Origin: Cryptomeria japonica
Taxonomy: Eukaryota; Streptophyta; Pinopsida; Cupressales; Cupressaceae
DNA: 64,000 bases
Direction: 5' to 3'
Assembly: GCF_030272615.1 (NCBI RefSeq)
Contig: NC_081406.1
Span: forward strand, 246,875,218 to 246,939,217
The notes under the pieces are model-generated. The model saw nothing but the letters and a program-made list of their open reading frames with translations. It was not told the DNA's origin and made no database searches. Positions within the stretch are counted from its first letter, which is position 1; the number at the start of each line of letters is the position of its first letter. Positions 55,868 to 64,000 of the stretch are shown here, one piece after another. Position numbers and translations under genes: made by a program.

Positions 55868-57231
55868 GATGCTCTGCAAAATGGACACGGTTAGTCTGAG
55901 ATAAATAACACAAGATACAAGAAAATCGTTAGTGTTAGTCAATCAAAAACTAATCTAAACAAACATATCAAAAGAGATACTAAAATCATGTTAATATATC
56001 TAACAAATAAAATAAAGATAACGAGGCATCTCCAAATGCCTCTTAGCATGCTCTTAGCTCCTTCTCCCTTGTTCCTCTCCTCTCCAAGTTCCAAAATAGT
56101 GTAGCTCTCAGCAACTTTTTGCACTATGGATGCTTATGGAGGATTGAGATTATAGTATTGTGCTCCAAATGTAAAATGAAAAGCCAAAATACTAGATGCT
56201 ATTTAAAAATCATTGATTTTAACCAAAATAACAAGATTTTAGTTTGCTATGCTAAATGCTCTCTAAAATGCCTATAGGTTAAATGCATACAAGTTTTCAG
56301 GATTCGGATTATGAAGAAATGGGCTCTATTTATAGGAAAAATGGAGCAATGGATGGTTGAGATTGAGCAATCTCAATAAGGGTCAGGATTGAATAATTTC
56401 AAATCCATGTGAGGGCTTTCAACCCAATCCCAGGATGACAAGTGTCAATGTGAGATAGGTTGAAAGGAGAGGGAATAAGCATTAAATGCTTGACATGACC
56501 TTGGGAGTTAAAGTCAAGGTTAGTTGAATAAATAAACTCTTTATTCAAAGAATAAAAGCTTTTATCCAATGGATAAACTCTTGTGCAAATGTGAAAAGGA
56601 TAAATATGGTCAAAACAATAAATGTTTGGGGAGACAAGTTTGAAATAACCATAAATGGTCATGTAAGAGCCATTAGTGGTCTTGGAAGACTTTGGGGGTT
56701 AATTTGTTGAACACACAAAGCATTAAATATTTTTCAAAGACTTTTGAAGTCTTTGAGAAGTGACTTCATTTTGCTTAGGAATGTGACAATAATTAGGGGA
56801 TGGATTAGGCTAATTAGGAAAGGGTTAGAAGAATCTAGAAGGGGATTAGATTTTGCAAGTGGATTCGGTGGGTGAGGAAAAATAGGATTTTATTAAAATA
56901 AAAATTAGTTTATTTCAATAAATGAGTGCAAATTGCATTTGTAGGAAAATGCAAGTGGGGGGGATAATGATTTAAATAAATGTTTTTATTTAATTTATTT
57001 AAAAGAGAAATAGGGGGATTAATTAAATAAAATAGATTTTATTTATTTAATTGATTGAATTTGATTTAATGAATTAGTTAAAATAAATTGAATAATTTAT
57101 TTAATTAATAGAAGAATGTTTGGGGATAAATTAATTAAATATTAATTTAATTAACTAATGGCCAGTGGATTTTTAATCAAATAAATGGCGAATATTTATT
57201 TAATTAAGCTGGACAGATTTGTGTGACTGCA
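55868..57231 (-). repeat. Tat-like element 3' LTR
   Basis: On its own strand it starts TGCAGTCACACAAATC after a polypurine tract and ends near ...GAGCA or ...ATCA at 55867-55870. It has a TATAAATAG box (plus-strand 56325-56333), giving about 0.9 kb of U3 rich in AATTAAATAAAT words and about 0.43 kb of R/U5. The left end is uncertain by a few bases because the partner LTR is outside the window. Confidence 0.6.
56325..56333 (-). promoter_or_regulatory. TATA box in the Tat-like LTR
   Basis: The minus strand reads CCTATAAATAGAGCCC, a near-consensus plant TATA box in the orientation of the element. Confidence 0.6.
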
Positions 57232-57245
57232 TTTGCCCCTTTTTG
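57232..57245 (-). promoter_or_regulatory. Tat-like element polypurine tract
   Basis: The minus strand reads CAAAAAGGGGCAAA immediately before TGCAGTCAC, the LTR start. Confidence 0.65.
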
Positions 57246-57540
57246 AGATGGTGCGGTTTATCGCGTCGTTTCAAAGAAAGAAAAACTGGTGTGAAGAAAT
57301 GCCCCATAAAATGTAATTTTAATGGGTGGTATGCCCCCTTGAGAAATGGGCCGAAAAATTACGAAAAAGCCGGCGATCTCTCGAAAAAGAATGAAAATTG
57401 GCAGGGTGTTAAAAGAGAAGGAGTTAGCCATACAGGTGAAAAATAGAAGAAATCGGGGGTAAAATGGAGAAATGGGGGGCTAGGGAAGTTCACGGGGACC
57501 ACGGTGGTGAGCGGGGGGAAGTTACGGTGACGGCGAAGGG

Positions 57541-57547
57541 TATAAAT
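57541..57547 (+). promoter_or_regulatory. Candidate TATA box for the antisense ORF
   Basis: GGGTATAAATGGGG lies on the plus strand in a locally GC-rich context, about 815 bases upstream of the ORF start at 58356 and outside the LTR. It is on the strand opposite to the element's own promoter. Confidence 0.45.
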
Positions 57548-57795
57548 GGGGTGAAAGGGATGAAAACAGGATCATTTGTGACCGCGACCAGTGTGAAACC
57601 AGAGCTCTGAGAGGGACATTTTGGAGGAGTGAGCAACAGTCAGAATGCCGATACCGATTGCAGAGCATAAATTTGAGCGAGTCTGACGGTTCTAGCGCCC
57701 AGACGACTACGGACCAGCGGTACGCAAATTCAAAATTTTAATTTTTATGCATTTTTGATAGGTTTTTAGCTGAGTCCAAGTCAAGTCGGAGCAAG

Positions 57796-58095
57796 AGCGC
57801 TGGAACTATGGTTTTGGCGCTTTTGCTCCATAAATTAGCGCTACTGTGCCACAATAGCGCTATTGTCCCTTTGTTTGAGCGCTTTTCTTTTGTTTTGTTT
57901 TAGTGCTATTATGTGCAAGTTTAGGCGCTATTGATTAATAAGCGCTATTAAGGGCTTGATTGAATGCTATTGCACTTTATTAGCGCTACTGTGTAGTTGT
58001 TTTAGCGCATTTGTAGTTTGAGCACTGTTGGATAGCTGATTGAGCGCTTTTGTTAGGTTGTAGTGCTATTGTTGGGAAACTAGCGCTTTTGTTTT
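57796..58095 (+). repeat. AGCGCT-type degenerate tandem array
   Basis: About 15 units of the form (T/G)AGCGCTATTG or TAGCGCTTTTGT, spaced roughly 14-26 bases apart. They begin at AGAGCGCTGG and end at TAGCGCTTTTGTTTTAGG. The core AGCGCT is palindromic. Several units have decayed to AGTGCT or AGCACT, as expected from C/G transitions. It lies between the candidate TATA box and the antisense ORF. Confidence 0.7.
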
Positions 58096-58355
58096 AGGAT
58101 AAAGAGATGCCCTAGTTTGGATGAGAAAAATCTCTTGATGCCAATGATGGATGGATGGCGATGTGAAGTGGAAGTTGTTTTGAACCATAGCAGCCTGATG
58201 AGACTTAGGTCATTTGTTAGGATAAATGTCCATTGAAGTCTAGGTGGCCATGATTGCATACCTGTTGAGACCCGAAGATACTTGATCAAAGTATCTATTG
58301 ATAGTCTAGGTTTAAACTTAAGAAAGTTTGAAAACAAAACAACTGATAGTGATTG

Positions 58356-60314
58356 ATGAATGTCCATGTGTAGGAGGAGCTGGGCGTGTTGCAATTACGC
58401 GAGCGACATCCTGCAACACAGGGGTTGCGGGATCGCTTAACGGAGGCAAAGATTGATTGCATTGCCGCGACTGGACTATATGAGGTGATGCACATGACCG
58501 TGATTTGGATGAATCACGGATTGATCACAGCATTAGCAGAGTGGTGGCACAACGAGACGTGCACCTTCCATCTAGCATAGGGGGAGATGACAGTGATGTT
58601 AGAGGATGTGTGGCGCATCCTGCGGATTCCAATTCAGGGGTAGCTAGTCACATATGACAGATCTTGGGGGACTCTTGCAGTGCAGAGGATTTTTGATGAG
58701 GACGTTTTTATTGATGATGGCTCCATTGCCTGGGAGGAGATAGCGGTGTTATATGAGCCTCTTCTAGCAGTTTTATCAGGTATTGTGGGAGGACTTCTTT
58801 GTCCAGACAGGTGATCACATGGGTTGGCCATCGGATGGGGACAGGTGATCGAGATGATGATGACCGAGGGGACCCGATTTGTGTGGGGGTCATGCTTGCT
58901 GGCGCACCTGTACTAGGAGCTCCATGAGGTGGTGTACCGGGGGAGGGGTTCCTTAGTAGTGGGCATGACACTGCTGCATATTTGGGCTTGGGAGCACCTA
59001 CCAGTGACTCGACTGGTGAGTCTAAGATTCTGGGCAGTAGACCAGTCGTACATGTTCATGTATAGCGGTATGATGAGTCAGCCCCACCTGGGGAAGTTAG
59101 AGTGGTGGCGGCGGGCACTGGACGATCTGGATGCAGTTATATGGCAACCCTACCTGGAGTGTGAGCCATGGAATGATGATACAGAGGCCCTACCTTACGT
59201 TTTTATGACCTGATTCCTCATTGGGAGGACCTCATACCATGTGGAAAGACAGGTGCCCGAGAGAGTGCTGAGACAGTTTGGACGGCAACAAGGACTACCC
59301 AGTAGATCCAGAGAGTATGCTCGGGTTATTCGGGAGAGATACGCATGGGGGCCACTGCTACCATATGATCAGGCACTAGCAGAGTTCCAGACACTGCAGG
59401 CGAGACCGTGGGACATACGATCGAGGGTCGTGGATGCAGGTGTTATAGATTAGTACACGCAGTACCGGGTAGCGCACCCGATCTTACGGATATCTGATCC
59501 AACAGAGCCGATCCCAGACTTTGAGGATGAGAGGGGATGGAGACAGAGGAGGACAGGAGGTCGAGGACCAAGGGCAGGTGGAGGAGATGGAGGAGGAGGA
59601 GGTGGTGGGTTGGGGATGCGACGTCAGCTTAGAGGGAGAGGTGGACTGCCTCTACAGATATCACAGGGACCATTGATACAGGAAGAAGTTCAGTTAAGTG
59701 GGAGGGAGATGGAGAGGGAGATCCTGATGGATAGAGGGGAGGGGACTACTGGAGAGGGTGGTGCAGGTGAGGCGGCTATGGATACTAGGGAGGGAGCCAC
59801 TGGAGATCTGCGAGATCATATGATAGTACGTTTGCAGACTCGGATAGAGGATTTGGAGGCGAAGGTGGTAGCTAGGGATGTGCAGCTATTTGCACGGGAG
59901 TCAAAGCTAGCGGTGGTGCTGTAGGAGAGGGATAGTGCAGTGGAGAGATTGGCAGAGCTGCAGGAGAGAGTGCGGGTCAGAGTAGGAGCACAGGGGCCTA
60001 CGAGGGAGGTGATGAGGGAGATGCGGCGAGCATAGGCGGAGATAGACTACTGGTGGAGTTTATATGAGCAGGTGGTGCCAGTTAGTCAGCGAGCTCTTAG
60101 CTATTCTCAGATGCGGCAAGCGAGATCAGAGCGATCACAGAGGGTGCAGAGCAATGGGGGTGTGATGGGTCTGCTGCAGAGGGAGAGAGCAGGGGATGCA
60201 GGAGTGAGTGGTGGTTCGATGAGGCCTCCATGGAGAGATGGATCAGGTGGTGCGGACACCAGTGGGGGAGCAGGGGGTGATGGTGGTATAGCATCTGGCC
60301 AGAGTGGCATTTGA
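58356..60314 (+). pseudogene. Antisense plant-mobile-domain (PMD) ORF of the Tat-like element
   Basis: One frame of 653 codons starts at the ATG at 58356. The PMD core shows LRERHPATQGLRDRLTEAKI, ITALAEWWHNETCTFHLA, GEMTVMLEDVWRILRIPIQG, GTRFVWGSCLLAHLY and HIWAWEHLPVTRLVSLRFWA, ending near 59453. A Gly/Arg-rich stretch, a coiled coil (MIVRLQTRIEDLEAKVVARD) and a Gly/Ser-rich tail follow. PMD proteins (MAIN/MAIL type) in plants act in silencing and genome stability; their role in retroelements is unknown. The frame has no indel, but it carries nine stops: TAG at 58371, 58578, 58641, 58914, 59451, 59922 and 60033, and TGA at 58812 and 59211. Each is explained by one C-to-T change in CAG or CGA. 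Confidence 0.85.
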
Positions 60315-61560
60315 GAGAGCATTTTTGCATATATGTATTGTATCATTTGTTTATTTTTTGGACTGTATCTTGGATGGCTCTTGGTAGCCGATTTTGTACT
60401 CTGATATATGAGATGATATATATGAGGAGATCCCATATTTTGATGATATGCAGTTGATATGTATGGATGTTTATGCAGGATGATGAGTTATTGCTTAGAT
60501 GGATATGTGTACATGTATGCATTTGATGAGATGTTTCTTATATGCATGTTTTTATGATGATTTATGATGTGGGATACTGACAGATGAATGCAGGTTTATA
60601 CATGTGTGCATATTTGTATTTGATGTAATGCTTTATGTATGTAATGCCATGATGATAATGTATGCTTGTGATTATTTATAAATAGGATTTTGGTGTTTCC
60701 TATTGTAATATAATGATGAGATAATTGATGTGATGATGTTAATGCAATGGTTGAATGAATGATGTTTATGTATGGATATGCATTTAGATGTTTTTAGTAT
60801 GGATAAACAAAATGTAAAGTACAAATGTTTATATGATAATGTTTAAATGAATGCATATGTATAAATGGATATATATAAAATGGTATGAACCAATGTGTTT
60901 TGGAAACAAATGGTTTTATGATTCTAAATGCGTAAATATGATTTAAGCAAAAATGATAACATGATGATACTATAACTTATGGTTTTAATAGCTGCACCTT
61001 AATGCAATTAAAAAGAGGATAATGAATGCAATGTGAATGAATCCTAAAATGAGCATAATAAGATACTTAAGAATGGATGAATGAATGCACCTTTTAACTA
61101 TAAATGAATGTATGCAATAATAAATGATAAAGAATGATGAAATGAGGATGGATAATTGACACTAAATGAATGTTTAGCAAATGATTTAAAACAATCAAAG
61201 ACAATTTTATCCTACGAATGAATCTAATTATTTTATGATTGATGCAATGATACAAATGATAAATGAAAACTAATATAAAAAATGAACTATATGCAATATT
61301 AAATTAAAAATGACATGAATGGACTTAATGCAAAATGCACCTAAATGCGATGATGATATGACCATGAGGAATGCAAGGTTTTTGAGATTTTGCATGATGC
61401 ATTGATGATGTATCAGAGTACTCGGTCGTGATTGTATCCAAGACCAGCTTTAATGGTCACTTTTGCATATAAAGCCTACATATGAATGAATGGATGGGTG
61501 ATATGCAACAGAATGCAATATATAAACAGATGAGATGAAATGATGATCCATAGTGCTCTA
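60315..61560. other. ATG-rich non-coding spacer
   Basis: It is rich in ATGATG, TGAATGAATG and ATGTATG words on the plus strand and poor in C. No domain is seen in either strand. It looks like decayed tetranucleotide and trinucleotide repeats and forms the spacer between the antisense ORF and integrase. Confidence 0.5.
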
Positions 61561-61601
61561 TTTTCATCATTGAGCTTTAAAATGTTGGAAGAGAATACAA
61601 G

Positions 61602-61714
61602 CATCTTGACATAATGATTCAAGATGACCTGAGTATTCCTTGCATGGATTTTATATAGCAAGTTAATACAAACGACTTGATATAAGGGTCAAGTCGACCA
61701 GAGTATTGCTTGCA
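61602..61714. repeat. Two tandem hairpin units
   Basis: Unit 1 is CATCTTGA, a 9-base loop, then TCAAGATG (61602-61626), followed by ACCTGAGTATTCCTTGCA. Unit 2 is CGACTTGA, an 8-base loop, then TCAAGTCG (61673-61696), followed by ACCAGAGTATTGCTTGCA. Both stems are perfect, and two stem positions differ between the units with matching changes on the other side. Confidence 0.65.
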
Positions 61715-62380
61715 GAACAGACAAGGATTATCTCCTTTCATGCATGTCTTGGATCATCCTCCTTGATCTTAGACTAATCATATCCTGAGACAAGTGCATA
61801 CCGTAATAAGAGATAAAACCTTTATCCAGTTTGGATGAGGTAGGAGGAACCAAAGAAAGAGCATTGTACCTACAAACAAACAGTATATACATAAAGAATA
61901 AAGAATAAGGATCCTTGGTAATGGTTCATGCTCATATGGTCGAGGTATACGTTGTAGTCAGCAAGCCATAATGATCTATGACTGCATTTGGCATAAGATC
62001 ACGTAGCTTGGTGAACTTCCCACGTAGACACTATTAGTACATGCCCCAGAACTTCATCGGAAATAATGTGCAAATGATACAAAACAATGCTGAAAGATCC
62101 CGATACAGATAAACGAATGATTGTACTCACAAATCAACCAAGTATTTGATAGCTTAACATAATTTTCTTGTCAAAGAAAATGCCACTTTTTGTCTTTGTT
62201 TTGGTAAGGAAGGATGCATCCTTGTTGAAGACAGTTTTGAGTGTTGATGTTGATTGTGTGGTCGATTGATAAGTGGTCATTTTGTGAGTATTATGTCAAT
62301 GTTTGTTTTGTATCTATGCAGATGAGTATGTACAAGGCGTTGCCATGTTTTTGTTTGATTTTCGATGGTTTTTCGATGTT
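61715..62380. other. Spacer of the Tat-like element
   Basis: No gene recognised. Contains ordinary mixed-composition DNA. The ORF at 62241-62426 has no motif. Confidence 0.4.
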
Positions 62381-62384
62381 TTTT

Positions 62385-62507
62385 GGACTTTCGAGAGACA
62401 TTTTTGAATGTTTTTGGATTTTATGAGACATTTTTGAATGTTTTTGGATTTTGTGAGACATTTTTGAATGTTTTTGGATTTTTGTGAGACATTTTTGAAT
62501 GTTTTTG
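62385..62507. repeat. 30-bp tandem repeat
   Basis: Four units of GACATTTTTGAATGTTTTTG followed by GATTTTGTGA, near-identical at 30-31 bp. Related single units recur at 62820-62880 (GAATGTTTTTGTATTTTTTT and GAATGTTTTTGGTATTTTCT). On the minus strand the array reads as a KNIQKCLTKS-type 10-residue repeat, probably without meaning. Confidence 0.75.
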
Positions 62508-62915
62508 CCAATGAATCACCAGTAATATAGAATCCACTTCCACCAACTAGTTTCAAGGGTATTGCCCCCAAGTGTAGACATGACTATGATAGAGTGGGAT
62601 GTAAGACGCATGGAGTACTATCTCTTGATTACAGATCAAATAACAAGCCATGGTTTAGATGGATGGATGGTGTGTATGCATGAATGTGATCGCAACGAGC
62701 CTGAAAGATACTGGAGCCATTGTCTTTACGAGTAGTGCCTGTTTGCTAGGTTTTCACCATCGCACTTACCCAAGGTGCCACCAGAAGTGGTTGTTCACCA
62801 TTTGGATGCATGATTTTTCTTTACTTTTTTGAATGTTTTTGTATTTTTTTAGGACATTTTTCTGAATGTTTTTGGTATTTTCTGCTATGCAGGGGAGCCT
62901 GATGCTCTGTTCAGC

Positions 62916-63989
62916 TTAGGTATAAAACCATTTGATGTGCATGTTGTTGATTGGATCTGCAAGCAATTCTCCTTCTGATGTAGCCAACTGATATCCCCTG
63001 GACCTGAATATAGCAGTGACAACATATGGGCCCAGCCAGTTTGATTCAAACTTGCCCTGATGTTCTCTATTTGGTTGGTTGCGAGGATTCTCTCGTAGAA
63101 CAAGATCACCTACCTCAAATGTACGAGATCTAACTCGGTGATTGTAGCTTCTTCTCATGCGCTGCTGATAGGCTTTGAGGTGATTGTATGCAGCTTGTCG
63201 CTTCTCATCAAGTAACTCTAAATCCTAAAGACGGGATACTCTGTATGCTTCATCATCGATGAGATTGTGCAAGGAAACCTATAGTGATGGTATCTCCACC
63301 TCAATAGGTAAGATAGCTTCGGCGTCATAGACCAATGAGTAGGGAGTTGCGCCTGTAGGGCTTCAAATGCTAGTTCGATATGCCCATAATGCTGGATTCA
63401 GTTGAACATGCCAATCACGGCCAGCATCATTGACTGTCTTCTTTAGGATCCTCAATATGTTTTTATTGGTTGCTTCAGCCTGGCCATTGCCTTGTGGGTA
63501 GTAGGGAGTGGAAAAGCGGTGTTGGATATGAAATTTCTCACAAAGTTCACGGACATCCTAATTTTTGAAAGGAAGACTGTTATTTGTGATGATGGACATG
63601 GGTACACCATACCGGTAGATGATGTAGTTGAGGATGAATGAGGCGATCTACTTGCCGATGACTTGGGTAAGTGGAACAGCTTTGATCCACTTTGTGAAAT
63701 ATTCAGTGGCGGTAATAATGAATTTATGGCTATTGGATGAAGATGGATGGATTTTACCCACAAGGTCAAGGCCCCATTGATAAAAAGGCCATGGTGTCAT
63801 GATTGGTTGAAGTTTCTGGGCTGGTGCATGTATCAAGTCGCCATGAACTTGACATTTCTTGCACTTTCTGACAAAGTAGTAGGAATCTTTTTCCATAGAT
63901 GGCCAATAGTATCCGTTGCGCAGGAGTTTCTTGGCTAGTGACGGACCACTTGAGTGAGTCCCGCAAATTCCTTCATGGACTTCTTCCAA
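62916..63989 (-). pseudogene. Tat-like element integrase
   Basis: This gypsy integrase inserts element DNA into the genome. The HHCC zinc finger is seen in EGICGTHSSGPSLAKKLLRN and CKKCQVHGD. The catalytic core has PWPFYQWGLDLVGKI (first Asp), SIITNNSLPF where Asn replaces the second Asp, and GNGQAEATNKNILR (Glu). The C-terminal domain has RRSYNHRVRSRTFEVGDLVL, SNWLGPYVVTAIFRSRGYQL and ends HIKWFYT. One frame of about 358 codons contains only TAG or TGA stops (for example 63648-63650), each explicable by a C-to-T change. The next repeats and AT-rich spacer lie to its left. Confidence 0.85.
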
Positions 63990-64000
63990 AGCCTTTGTTA

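Larger units (their letters stand above)
55868..64000 (-). mobile_element. Tat-like Ty3/gypsy element, minus strand, incomplete
   Basis: In its own direction from the right edge: integrase (63989-62916), a 2.6-kb non-coding spacer, an antisense plant-mobile-domain ORF (plus strand, 58356-60314), a leader with an AGCGCT array, a polypurine tract and the 3' LTR (about 55868-57231). Extra antisense ORFs with a plant mobile domain between integrase and 3' LTR are known from the Tat lineage of plant Ty3/gypsy elements. Gag, protease, reverse transcriptase and the 5' LTR would lie to the right of the window. Confidence 0.75.

Noticed and set aside
58629-58971. Minus-strand ORFs opposite the PMD gene
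   Set aside because: Shadows of the GC-rich PMD coding frame.
62314-62571. Minus-strand ORF with a 10-residue repeat
   Set aside because: A by-product of the 30-bp tandem array, whose period is a multiple of three.
1-64000. CRISPR array, rRNA, tRNA or intact host gene
   Set aside because: None supported: repeats are degenerate or LTR-type, and every sizeable ORF with a recognisable domain belongs to, or is best explained by, a transposable element.

Overview
The window is plant nuclear DNA made almost entirely of transposable-element sequence. I found no intact host gene, rRNA, tRNA or CRISPR array. The L1-type LINEs with RNase H, Ty1/copia elements primed by initiator-Met tRNA, Ty3/gypsy elements, a plant-mobile-domain ORF and the deep nesting point to a large-genome seed plant. 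A conifer or other gymnosperm is a reasonable guess, but the sequence alone does not prove it.

Left flank (1-4.27 kb): the 5' end of a minus-strand copia element (gag remnant, PBS, LTR 758-1800) sits inside an older LTR fragment. Unassigned sequence and a weak minus-strand LINE ORF1 remnant follow.

First nest (4.27-35.27 kb): a plus-strand LINE (LINE-A) is spread over 31 kb. Its ORF1 and endonuclease lie at 4291-7250, a piece of ORF2 at 13241-13356, and its reverse transcriptase, RNase H and poly(A) end at 28998-35265. It is split by a minus-strand LINE (LINE-B, 7251-13227, 13-bp target duplication), a minus-strand copia element (13357-28992, TSD ctttg) and a solo copia LTR (32676-33898, TSD tcaag). 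The copia element is itself split at its reverse transcriptase/RNase H region by a minus-strand gypsy-like element (15998-23839, TSD aatac). That element encodes gag and a protease-like domain but no reverse transcriptase or integrase.

Middle (35.3-43.8 kb): a decayed ORF with a coiled coil, a G-patch and zinc knuckles; AT-rich DNA; a 4-kb strand-asymmetric block with a degenerate short repeat; a possible SINE; and a minus-strand DUF4283/zinc-knuckle remnant.

Second nest (43.8-64 kb): a minus-strand gypsy gag remnant is split by a plus-strand element with copia-type LTRs (44045-54088) that has no pol. It carries a coiled-coil/zinc-knuckle ORF and a long ORF of unknown function. The unknown ORF is interrupted by a 3.04-kb TG...CA insertion (47172-50211, TSD aaccc). 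The same gag remnant is cut at 55074 by another copia LTR, which is cut in turn by a minus-strand Tat-like gypsy element running off the right end. That element shows a 3' LTR, an antisense plant-mobile-domain ORF (58356-60314) with its own candidate TATA box, a non-coding spacer with repeats and hairpins, and an integrase (62916-63989).

Nearly every coding region is decayed. The PMD ORF and the integrase keep their frame and are broken only by TAG and TGA codons that fit C-to-T change at CAG and CGA, as expected for heavily methylated, silenced elements. The most unusual content is the pol-less copia-type element with its unknown ORF, the gag-only gypsy-like element with repeated leader motifs, and the antisense PMD gene of the Tat-like element.
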